The notes beneath the pieces are model-generated. The model worked only from the letters and a program-made list of their open reading frames with translations, did not search any database and had not been told where the DNA came from. The position numbers were made by a program, and so were the translations under genes. DNA of 6,863 nucleotides, taken from the NCBI GenBank assembly GCA_946622835.1, contig CAMOQI010000048.1, positions 1 through 6,863 on the forward strand. Direction: 5' to 3'. This document shows positions 1-5,989 of the stretch, one piece after another. Source of the stretch: an uncultured Candidatus Melainabacteria bacterium (GTDB lineage Bacteria > Cyanobacteriota > Vampirovibrionia > Gastranaerophilales > Gastranaerophilaceae). Every line of letters begins with the position of its first letter. Within the stretch, counting starts at the first letter, position 1.

Positions 1-1466
1 TATTCTAAAAGTTCGTCAATACCTGTTCCTTGAAGAGCAGAAACTTTGACAGTGATGGTGTCACCACCCCAATCTTCAGGAACAAGCCCATGTTCTGTCA
101 ATTGTTGAAGAACTTTATCCGGATTAGCCCCCGGCTTATCAATTTTATTTACAGCCACGATAATAGGAATTTCTGCAGCTTTAGCATGGTTAATAGCTTC
201 AATTGTTTGAGGCATTATACCGTCATCTGCTGCCACAACCAAAATCGCAATATCAGTAGCTTTTGCACCACGAGCTCGCATTTCGGTGAACGCTTCATGA
301 CCCGGAGTATCCAAAAAGACAATCTTTTTATCGTTGTTATCACCGACAAAAACTGTGTAGGCACCAATCGATTGCGTAATTCCGCCGACTTCAGTTGCCA
401 CAATCTTATGTTTTGAAGCCCTGATACTATCAAGCAAAGTTGTTTTACCATGATCAACGTGACCCATAATACTAATAACGGGAGCACGTTTTTTCAATAG
501 TTTTTTATCAACGGCAGTTAACGTTTTTGCCTTTTCTTCTTTTTCAAGTTCTTGTTCAATATACGCATCTAAGTCTTCATCCAAAACTTCAAGTTCATAT
601 TCTGCGCAAACTTTTTTAATAACATCAACATCGATTAGCTGATTTACAGTTGCCATAACACCGTTTAGCATAAGAAATTTAACGATTTCCGCAGGGGATT
701 TTCTGATTTTTTCGGACAATTCAGAAATTGTCATAGCTTGTGTCACAACAATTTGTTTAACATCCTCAACGGCTTCGGTTTTCTGAGTTTTTTTCTTATG
801 ATGCTGCGCTGCAGCTTTTTCCAGCGAAATTCTTTCTTGTTCTTCTTCTTTGGAATTAAAATCTTTATTTTTTTTCTTATTATCGCTACGACGTTTTGAA
901 TTCGCTCCGCCGGGTCTGTTATCATATATTTCTTGAGGTATAATTCTACGCTCAATCGGTTTTTTAGAAGAAAAATCTCTTTCCTTATTTTCCTTTTGTG
1001 GTTTATCGGATTTTGAAAACTTCTTATCAGAGGATATACCTTCCGGTTTTTGAGAAAATTCTTTACCTTTTCTTGAATCACCTTGAGATTCAGTCACCGG
1101 AGGTTTTTTAGGAGCTCTTCTGACAATTTCCAATCTGTTCACCGGTTTTACAATTTCAACCTTTGGTCGTTCTATCTGCCTTGGTTCCGGTGCCTTTTGC
1201 TCCTCTTTCACATCTTCTTCTTTTTCAACAACTTCTTGAGAAGGCTCGGGTTTTGCTTTTTTTACAACAAATGCTTTCGGTTTAGCCGACTTTTTAACCC
1301 CACCGTTTTCTATAAAATCTTTCAAACGACTAATTTGATCAACAGTCACTGTACTTGAATGAGTTTTGCCTGTTATCCCGAGCTGTGCGAACTTTTCTAC
1401 AACTTCTTTACTTTGAAGCCCAAGTTCTTTTGCCAATTCACTTATTCTCTTTGTTTCGTAACTCAT
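1..1466 (-). CDS. infB: Translation initiation factor IF-2, N-terminal 488 residues (3' end cut by window edge)
   Basis: IF-2 is the GTPase that brings fMet-tRNA to the 30S subunit and promotes subunit joining. The frame stays open from the ATG at 1466 to the left edge. Residues about 3-52 form an IF2_N module (RISELAKELG). Residues 55-240 are a charged linker rich in Lys, Glu, Pro, Ser and Arg, probably disordered. A second IF2_N module starts near Met245 (MTISELSEKI). The G domain shows G1 GHVDHGKT at 335-342, GGITQ in switch I, G3 DTPGH at 386-390, G4 NKID at 440-443 and G5 SAL at 476-478. The domains after the G domain, including the fMet-tRNA-binding C-terminus, lie outside the window. 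The start is favoured because AAGGA sits 10 nt upstream, inside ylxR, and because the IF2_N module begins at once. The gene overlaps the ylxR end by 29 nt, so translation is probably coupled. Confidence 0.97.
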   Translation of the reverse strand, partial: MSYETKRISELAKELGLQSKEVVEKFAQLGITGKTHSSTVTVDQISRLKDFIENGGVKKSAKPKAFVVKKAKPEPSQEVVEKEEDVKEEQKAPEPRQIERPKVEIVKPVNRLEIVRRAPKKPPVTESQGDSRKGKEFSQKPEGISSDKKFSKSDKPQKENKERDFSSKKPIERRIIPQEIYDNRPGGANSKRRSDNKKKNKDFNSKEEEQERISLEKAAAQHHKKKTQKTEAVEDVKQIVVTQAMTISELSEKIRKSPAEIVKFLMLNGVMATVNQLIDVDVIKKVCAEYELEVLDEDLDAYIEQELEKEEKAKTLTAVDKKLLKKRAPVISIMGHVDHGKTTLLDSIRASKHKIVATEVGGITQSIGAYTVFVGDNNDKKIVFLDTPGHEAFTEMRARGAKATDIAILVVAADDGIMPQTIEAINHAKAAEIPIIVAVNKIDKPGANPDKVLQQLTEHGLVPEDWGGDTITVKVSALQGTGIDELLE

Positions 1467-1704
1467 TCAATAATTGTCCTTTCAATTCACTTGGTATAGA
1501 AGCTTTTAAACACTTTGAAATTCTGTTTTTTTTACACGCACTTTCTATACAAGATTTATTATAACAAAGATATACAGATCTGCCAAATGTTGTCGAATTC
1601 GGCTGTACAACAACGTTTTCGGAGTTATATTCACTCATTATTCTAATAAGTTCATCACGGGATTTAATTTCCCCGCAGGATATACATTTTCTTTTATGTT
1701 CCAA
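1438..1704 (-). CDS. ylxR: YlxR/RnpM family RNA-binding protein (DUF448)
   Basis: This 88-residue protein matches the YlxR family, small basic RNA-binding proteins encoded with nusA and infB in many bacteria. One member is reported to bind and modulate RNase P in Bacillus (RnpM). Visible family marks are an N-terminal KCISC with Cys7 and Cys10, the ELIRI segment, the signature GRSVYLC at 41-47, a second cysteine pair at 47 and 52, and a Lys/Arg-rich helix at 58-68 (KKNRISKCLK). The length is typical. The start codon is TTG, preceded by AGGA with a 6-nt spacer. The next in-frame Met (residue 23) would remove the first Cys pair, so TTG is preferred. The gene follows the unrecognised gene after 17 nt and overlaps infB by 29 nt. 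The usual upstream partner nusA is not adjacent. Function in this organism is inferred from family only. Confidence 0.9.
   Translation of the reverse strand: MEHKRKCISCGEIKSRDELIRIMSEYNSENVVVQPNSTTFGRSVYLCYNKSCIESACKKNRISKCLKASIPSELKGQLLNELRNKENK
1477..1481 (-). promoter_or_regulatory. Shine-Dalgarno site for infB, inside ylxR
   Basis: The minus strand reads AAGGA here, 10 nt before the ATG at 1466. The site lies within the ylxR coding region, so ribosomes finishing ylxR pass over the infB start. It supports 1466 as the start of IF-2. Confidence 0.6.
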
Positions 1705-1710
1705 AATTTT

Positions 1711-1714
1711 TCCT
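1711..1714 (-). promoter_or_regulatory. Shine-Dalgarno site deciding the TTG start of ylxR
   Basis: The minus strand has AGGA here, 6 nt before the TTG at 1704. No ATG lies near the expected N-terminus, so this site is the main support for a non-ATG start. It lies in the 17-nt gap after the stop of the preceding gene. Confidence 0.55.
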
Positions 1715-1721
1715 ATCTTGA

Positions 1722-2126
1722 CTATACTACATAAGGTAAAAATTTTTCAAATTTTTTCTTACCAATAAAAATTTGATAATATTTCAGCGTTTCTGCAGCT
1801 TTTTGGTACATTTTTTTCAAGTTAATATATTTATTTTTACCATTTTCAGCTTTTTGAACAATAGGTTCCATTTCTTCTTTTATAGATACATAGTAATATT
1901 TTGACCCCAGCTCTTTAAACAAAGATGTTTTTATATGAAATTCTCCATCTTTATAAATTGCAGAAAGATTGAGAACATCGTCCACACCATTGTTTTCAAG
2001 AATTTTTATATCTTTCAATACCTTATTTCGCGGCTTTGATAAGCTCAAAATTCTCGCAGTATGCGCATCCATCCTAACTCTTGTCCCAAAGGTTGGTTGA
2101 GTTGATTCAATATTTTTTACATTCAT
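1722..2126 (-). CDS. Unrecognised 134-residue protein between prfA and ylxR
   Basis: I do not recognise a family for this protein. The N-terminus (residues 1-20) is polar and contains PTFGTR at 11-16. The middle (about 45-85) looks alternately beta and alpha (LNLSAIYKDGEFHIKTSLF, then KYYYVSIKEE). The C-terminus (about 95-130) is a lysine-rich, probably helical segment with many aromatics (KKMYQKAAETLKYYQIF). There is no signal peptide, membrane segment or cysteine motif, so it is probably cytoplasmic. A strong Shine-Dalgarno AGGGGG precedes the ATG by 8 nt and is formed by the last codons of prfA. With a 3-nt gap to prfA this indicates a real, co-translated gene. It ends in TAG with a second in-frame TAG two codons later. 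From memory, short FG-containing N-termini recur in small proteins of gut Melainabacteria, but I could not check that. Confidence 0.8.
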   Translation of the reverse strand: MNVKNIESTQPTFGTRVRMDAHTARILSLSKPRNKVLKDIKILENNGVDDVLNLSAIYKDGEFHIKTSLFKELGSKYYYVSIKEEMEPIVQKAENGKNKYINLKKMYQKAAETLKYYQIFIGKKKFEKFLPYVV

Positions 2127-2129
2127 ACA

Positions 2130-3215
2130 TTATACCCCCTGTTGTGCCAATTTTTCCAACTTTAATTTTTGGTCATGTTCAATAAGAAGTCCTATTAATT
2201 CATCTAAATCACCATCAATTACAGTCCAAACATTCAAATTTTGACCAATACGATGATCTGTTAAACGCCCTTGCGGGAAGTTATATGTTCTGATGCGCTC
2301 TGATCTGTCTCCGGTACCGACTTGAGAGCGTCTAAGGTCGGTTATTTCCTGCATTTGCTTTTGAACTTCCATATCATAAAGCTTTGCTTTCAAAATTTGC
2401 ATAGCGCGCTCTTTATTTTGAAGTTGTGAACGTTCTTCCGTACAGAAAATCATTATTCCGGTCGGCTTGTGGAACAATCTTGCGGCAGTCTCAACTTTAT
2501 TAACATTTTGCCCGCCTGCGCCACCTGAACGAGCGGTCGACATTTCAATATCTTCAGGTTTAATCTCAATTTCAACATCATCAACTTCAGGCATAACCGC
2601 AACAGTAGCAGTTGATGTATGAACTCTGCCCTGAGATTCGGTTTCAGGAACCCTTTGAACCCGATGCACGCCGGATTCATATTTCAATTGAGAATACACC
2701 GCATCCCCTTTCATTGAAATAATAATTTCAGAGTATCCGCCGGCTTCACATTCGGTTTTAGAAAGAATTTGAGTCTGCCAGCCTTTTTTATCTGCATATT
2801 TTAAATACATTCTTGCCAAATCACCCGCAAATATATTTGCCTCGTCACCACCGGCGCCCCCGCGAATTTCCAACATAATATCCTTATCATCCATAGGGTC
2901 GCGAGGAAGCAGCAGAACTTTCATTTTTTCTTCAAAAACAGGAAGCTTTGCTTCATTTTCTTCCATTTCGGCTTTTAAAAATGCACGCATTTCTTCATCT
3001 TTTTCTTCATGAAGCATCAATTTGGCATCTTCGATAGCTTCTGTCGTCTTTTTCCATTCGTAATACAATTCAACAGTCTCTTCCATTGATTTTCTTTGCT
3101 TTGATAAATCTCTGAAACGATTGTAATCCTGTATAACTTCCGGTTCCGACAGAACCTGACCTAACTCATTATATTTCTTCTCAATCTGAAGAATTTTATC
3201 TAACATATCTTTCAT
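2130..3215 (-). CDS. prfA: Peptide chain release factor 1
   Basis: RF1 recognises UAA and UAG in the ribosomal A site and triggers peptide release. From the ATG at 3215 the protein has 361 residues, the usual RF1 length. The N-terminal coiled region (1-100) starts like other RF1s (MLDKILQIEKKYNEL). The stop-reading tripeptide is Pro-Glu-Thr at 190-192 in RVPETESQGR, the P-x-T form of RF1 rather than the SPF of RF2. The catalytic loop GGQ is at 234-236, where the Gln is normally methylated by PrmC. RRSQVGTGDRSE near 295-306 is also typical. The frame extends 13 codons upstream to a GTG at 3254, but those residues (SCSCYS) look unlike RF1. An ATG at 3206 giving 358 residues is equally possible, and neither has a clear Shine-Dalgarno. 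The GGQ-loop context is worded like cyanobacterial RF1. Confidence 0.96.
   Translation of the reverse strand: MKDMLDKILQIEKKYNELGQVLSEPEVIQDYNRFRDLSKQRKSMEETVELYYEWKKTTEAIEDAKLMLHEEKDEEMRAFLKAEMEENEAKLPVFEEKMKVLLLPRDPMDDKDIMLEIRGGAGGDEANIFAGDLARMYLKYADKKGWQTQILSKTECEAGGYSEIIISMKGDAVYSQLKYESGVHRVQRVPETESQGRVHTSTATVAVMPEVDDVEIEIKPEDIEMSTARSGGAGGQNVNKVETAARLFHKPTGIMIFCTEERSQLQNKERAMQILKAKLYDMEVQKQMQEITDLRRSQVGTGDRSERIRTYNFPQGRLTDHRIGQNLNVWTVIDGDLDELIGLLIEHDQKLKLEKLAQQGV
2135..2140 (-). promoter_or_regulatory. Strong Shine-Dalgarno site within the end of prfA
   Basis: The minus strand reads AGGGGG, built from the Gln-Gly-Val codons that end RF1, 8 nt before the ATG at 2126. A competing out-of-frame ATG at 2130 overlaps the prfA stop but sits only 4 nt from the site. 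The better spacing supports 2126. Confidence 0.65.
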
Positions 3216-3272
3216 ACTTATAGAATAGCAAGAACAAGAAAAAGTTACAAGCACACGGGAGAAATAATGATT

Positions 3273-3292
3273 TCGGCCTTCTTATCTGCCGA
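3273..3292. repeat. Short inverted repeat at the end of the yihY-like gene
   Basis: TCGGC at 3273-3277 and GCCGA at 3288-3292 can pair around a 10-nt loop spanning the stop codon at 3282-3284. On the transcribed minus strand no run of U follows, so it does not look like an intrinsic terminator. It might be a weak stabilising hairpin or chance. Confidence 0.25.
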
Positions 3293-4202
3293 TATGCTTT
3301 TGTTGTAAGCGTAAATTTGCCAATTCCTCTTTAATTTCAGCGGAGCGACGGGAAAGCTTGTTATACACCTGTGAATTAATCTCCCCGCCTATCAAAAGCA
3401 GTACCGAGGTATAATATAACCAAATCATAAGAATAAAAAACGCACCAATAGTACCGTATACAATGTTATACGTACTTAAATTATTCACATAAACAGAAAA
3501 GCCCCAAGACCCTATTAACCAAAATGTTGTAAAAAATACCGTTCCCGGCAATGCACTTTTTCTTTTAAAAGATTCATTTCCTCTTAAATCCGGCAGTATG
3601 TAATAAATCAAAAATGCCATTATATATAAAGCTAAAAATGATAATGGCCAACGCAATGTTAATATAGTGATTGCAGCACCCTTAGATAACCCAAACTGCG
3701 CAATTAAAAACATTACAATAACTTTACCGAAAATAATTACGTTTATCGTCAAAAACATAACCAATACATTAACCAATAACATTAAGAACGATAAAATTCT
3801 GGTGTAAACAAAACTTCTTGTTTCTTCAACTTTATATGCCCTGTTTAATCCCTTTAAAACAACAGCCACACCGTTTGTCGAAAGCACAATAGTCATTATT
3901 ATACCGATAACAGCAATCAGTCTGCCATGGCTAAATATCATTGTTTCTTCCAATACAGAATGCAAAAGGTTCATAGCTTGATTTGGCACAATATTTGACA
4001 AAACCCTCAAAACAGAATCCAAATATGAACGATTTCCCATCCATCCAAAAATTGCCATCAAAAATAACATAAAAGGAAAGAAACCAACAACAAGCATAAA
4101 GCCCATCTCTGCTGCCATACCGTAAAAATCATTGTCTATGACGGATTTAATAAACCTTACAAGGGTTCTTACACTTTTATATTTTAAAAACCTTTTTAAC
4201 AT
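3282..4202 (-). CDS. YihY/BrkB family inner-membrane protein
   Basis: This 306-residue protein belongs to the YihY (UPF0761/BrkB) family of polytopic membrane proteins. The family was once called ribonuclease BN, a name since given to a different protein. Its substrate or role is not settled. Likely membrane segments are about 33-54, 94-118, 136-166, 176-203, 217-240 and 248-276, which fits the six-helix layout. Family marks are LPDLRG at 203-208 followed by ALPGTVFFTTFW, then YGTIGAFFILMIWLY, and the terminal LLIGGEIN at 268-275. The first 25 residues are basic, and the last 30 form a charged cytoplasmic tail rich in Arg, Lys and Glu. The ATG start overlaps the end of the nrnA-like gene by 7 nt and has AAGG about 3 nt upstream, so translation is probably coupled. 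A 66-nt gap separates it from prfA. Confidence 0.92.
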   Translation of the reverse strand: MLKRFLKYKSVRTLVRFIKSVIDNDFYGMAAEMGFMLVVGFFPFMLFLMAIFGWMGNRSYLDSVLRVLSNIVPNQAMNLLHSVLEETMIFSHGRLIAVIGIIMTIVLSTNGVAVVLKGLNRAYKVEETRSFVYTRILSFLMLLVNVLVMFLTINVIIFGKVIVMFLIAQFGLSKGAAITILTLRWPLSFLALYIMAFLIYYILPDLRGNESFKRKSALPGTVFFTTFWLIGSWGFSVYVNNLSTYNIVYGTIGAFFILMIWLYYTSVLLLIGGEINSQVYNKLSRRSAEIKEELANLRLQQKHIGR

Positions 4203-5167
4203 AAACCTTTTTCTTTTATAACATCCAATATACGCCTTACGGCATCATCAGCACCCATTTTTATAACAGCACCCGCAGCAAGCTTATGCCCGCCGCCGCC
4301 AAATTCACTACACACTTGAGCAATATCTTTTGTCCGGCTCCTCATCGACACTTTGGAAAGACTTACACCGAGCTCTTTTACCACAAAGGCAATCTCCGTT
4401 GTTTTAATTGCTCTTAATTTTTCTGTAAGCCCTTCTGTAAAATCTTCCCCGTCATTATGAAACTTTTCAAAGTCTTTTTTATAAATAACTATATAAGCAA
4501 TCTTATCATCATTGACAAAATTAGCCTTATTCACACAATAACTCTGAAATAAAACCATGTTCTTAGAATTTGATTCATAACATTTTTGATATATTTCGGA
4601 AGGATTGGCCCCCAAAAGAATCAATTTAGAAGATATTTGTAATGTTTTTGCACTTGTATTTGAAAATCTGAATCCGCCCGTATCTGTTAAAATTCCGACA
4701 TACAAACCGATTGCACTTTCTTGCGAAATATTCCAATTCAACGCATCGCAAATATTAAATAACACTTCCGCTGTTGCTGAGGCAAAATTCTCAATTATAT
4801 TAACATCCCCAAAACCAATATTTGTTTGATGATGATCAATATTAATTTTTGTTTTAGCCTTTTCAAACAATATTCTGGCATCCGAACATCTTTCAATATC
4901 AGCCACATCCAAAGATATAGCCAAATCATATTCTCTTGACAAATCCATATGAGAAATATGTTTTACACGTTCAGAATTCGGGAGAAATTTATACGTAATC
5001 GGAAAATCCGATACCGCTACCATATCACACTCTTTTTTGAAATTATCCTTTATTAAAGAATACATCGCGCACATCGATCCTAATGTATCCCCATCAGGAT
5101 TAATATGCGAAATTAACAATATATTTTTCGAGTTCTTTATGATATTATCTAATTGTTCAACAACCAT
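4196..5167 (-). CDS. nrnA: DHH/DHHA1 phosphoesterase, NrnA-like oligoribonuclease / pAp phosphatase
   Basis: NrnA-type enzymes degrade very short RNA oligonucleotides to mononucleotides and often also remove the 3' phosphate from pAp, using Mn2+. From the ATG at 5167 the protein has 323 residues, a normal length. The DHH domain shows SHINPDGDTLGS at 20-31 with metal ligands Asp25 and Asp27, SLDVAD near 85-90, the name-giving DHH at 111-113, and TDTGGFRFSN at 161-170. The C-terminal DHHA1 domain carries the RNA-binding glycine loop GGGGHKLAAG at 290-299. All expected metal ligands appear present. A TTG two codons upstream (5173) would also be in frame. It is the first gene of the leftward operon. 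In Firmicutes nrnA commonly follows infB-rbfA, so nearness to infB fits, but here it is upstream. Exact substrate preference (oligoRNA, pAp or c-di-AMP product) cannot be read from sequence. Confidence 0.9.
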   Translation of the reverse strand: MVVEQLDNIIKNSKNILLISHINPDGDTLGSMCAMYSLIKDNFKKECDMVAVSDFPITYKFLPNSERVKHISHMDLSREYDLAISLDVADIERCSDARILFEKAKTKINIDHHQTNIGFGDVNIIENFASATAEVLFNICDALNWNISQESAIGLYVGILTDTGGFRFSNTSAKTLQISSKLILLGANPSEIYQKCYESNSKNMVLFQSYCVNKANFVNDDKIAYIVIYKKDFEKFHNDGEDFTEGLTEKLRAIKTTEIAFVVKELGVSLSKVSMRSRTKDIAQVCSEFGGGGHKLAAGAVIKMGADDAVRRILDVIKEKGLC

Positions 5168-5188
5168 TTCCAAATACTATCATAAAAA

Positions 5189-5194
5189 ATTATA
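5189..5194 (-). promoter_or_regulatory. Candidate -10 element of the leftward nrnA-yihY-prfA-ylxR-infB operon
   Basis: The minus strand reads a perfect TATAAT, 21 nt before the ATG at 5167. Transcription would start near 5182 and leave a leader of about 15 nt. No good -35 hexamer is visible; the region 16-18 nt upstream is a run of T inside the divergent gene. The same bases read TATATT on the plus strand, where they could serve the divergent gene but would leave almost no leader. The assignment rests on position and the exact hexamer in very AT-rich DNA, so chance is possible. Confidence 0.35.
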
Positions 5195-5205
5195 TTAGAA
5201 AACTT

Positions 5206-5541
5206 ATGAAAAAAATTTTATATACAAAATTCCAAAACATAGATGAAATCATCTCAAAAATGATGGAAAATGCCGCCATAAAAAAAGCTATAACACGAAC
5301 TAATTTGTACAAGTTTTGGAAACAAGTTGCAGGAGAAAAATTTGCTCAAAATTCAAAACCTTACTCTATGACAAAAGGCTCTGTTATGATTATTGCCTGC
5401 AAAACTCCGGCCGTTGCTCAAGAACTTTTATTAAGAAAAAACCAACTTCTTATCAGATTTCAACCCTATGTTGAATCTTTAAATATGAAATTAAAAGACC
5501 TTCGTTTTGACCCCAAAAAGTGGCACGAAGAAGAAAACTAA
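5206..5541 (+). CDS. DUF721 family protein, DciA-like
   Basis: This 111-residue protein fits DUF721, the family of DciA, the widespread loader or partner of the replicative helicase DnaB. Visible marks are a helical N-terminus (IDEIISKMMENAAIKKAI), the conserved tryptophan in YKFWKQVAG at 35-43, the KP of NSKPYSMTKGSVMIIAC with its Gly58 turn leading into a beta strand, an ELLLRKNQLLIRF helix at 73-85, and the closing LKDLRFDPKKW strand. This is the small KH-like domain with no extra tail. It is the only plus-strand gene here, with 38 bp to the divergent nrnA-like gene and 19 bp to the convergent tadA gene. The ATG at 5206 has no clear Shine-Dalgarno (TTAGAAAACTT precedes it), suggesting a short or nearly absent leader. 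The helicase-loading role is inferred from the family; DUF721 is sequence-diverse, so the assignment is moderate. Confidence 0.75.
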   Translation: MKKILYTKFQNIDEIISKMMENAAIKKAITRTNLYKFWKQVAGEKFAQNSKPYSMTKGSVMIIACKTPAVAQELLLRKNQLLIRFQPYVESLNMKLKDLRFDPKKWHEEEN

Positions 5542-5560
5542 ATTATTTATCCAAACAATT

Positions 5561-5989
5561 CTAATTTCTTATGGCTCTAAAAAAATCCCCTATAAGTTTG
5601 TCGCATTGTTCTTCTAATATTCCGCCATATACCTCAATACAAGATTTTGAAATTTTTCTCAAATCAACAGAAGAAAAAAATGCTCCGTAGCTTGTATCAT
5701 AACTTCCAAAATATACTTTTGAAATTCTTGATTGCAATATCGCCCAACCGCACATAGGACAAGGTTCCAGAGTAACATACAATTCACATCCGTCTAATCG
5801 CCAATTGCCTATAGATTTTTCCGCCTGTCTTATCGCTAAAATTTCAGCGTGCGAAGTTATATCATTGTCAATTTCTTTTGTATTATGTGCTTTTGCAATA
5901 ATTTTACCGTCTTTAACTACAACCGCACCCACGGGAATATCCGCTCCCGATTTTTGTGCTTCTTCTATCGCCAAATTCATATAATTCAT
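5561..5989 (-). CDS. tadA: tRNA-specific adenosine deaminase (A34 to inosine)
   Basis: TadA converts adenosine 34 of tRNA-Arg(ACG) to inosine, letting one tRNA read CGU, CGC and CGA. From the ATG at 5989 the protein has 142 residues, slightly short for TadA. The zinc-deaminase motifs are complete: HAE at 47-49 with catalytic Glu49, and PCPMC at 76-80 giving Cys77 and Cys80 as zinc ligands with His47. IPVGAVVVKDGKIIA, NWRLDGCELYVTLE and the ending VYGGILEEQC...FFRAIR follow TadA rather than guanine or cytosine deaminases. The ATG overlaps the kinase stop as ATGA, with GAG 5 nt upstream. The frame continues to a TTG at 6025, but that start has no ribosome site and would deepen the overlap. Odd points: the residues after PCPMC are GWAI where AGAI is usual, and TSHAE replaces TAHAE. 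It ends in TAG, 19 bp from the convergent gene. Confidence 0.92.
   Translation of the reverse strand: MNYMNLAIEEAQKSGADIPVGAVVVKDGKIIAKAHNTKEIDNDITSHAEILAIRQAEKSIGNWRLDGCELYVTLEPCPMCGWAILQSRISKVYFGSYDTSYGAFFSSVDLRKISKSCIEVYGGILEEQCDKLIGDFFRAIRN

Noticed and set aside
30..1564. Several open frames of 69-128 codons on both strands opposite or inside infB and ylxR
   Set aside because: They lie entirely over the IF-2/YlxR frame, whose motifs are unmistakable. Their translations are skewed (Phe-, Arg- or Lys-rich) as expected for shadows of a low-complexity Lys/Glu linker, and they show no recognisable domain.
3222..3250. Possible promoter for prfA on the minus strand: TTGTAA, 17-nt spacer, TATTCT
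   Set aside because: Each box matches the consensus at only four of six positions, and transcription would start almost at the ATG. In AT-rich DNA this is expected by chance.
3216..3254. A 13-codon N-terminal extension of RF1 from a GTG at 3254
   Set aside because: The added residues (SCSCYS-like) do not resemble RF1 and the protein starting at 3215 already has normal length. An upstream regulatory role cannot be excluded.
5542..5560. Bidirectional terminator in the 19-bp convergent gap
   Set aside because: I searched the gap and flanks for a GC stem followed by a T run on either strand and saw none.
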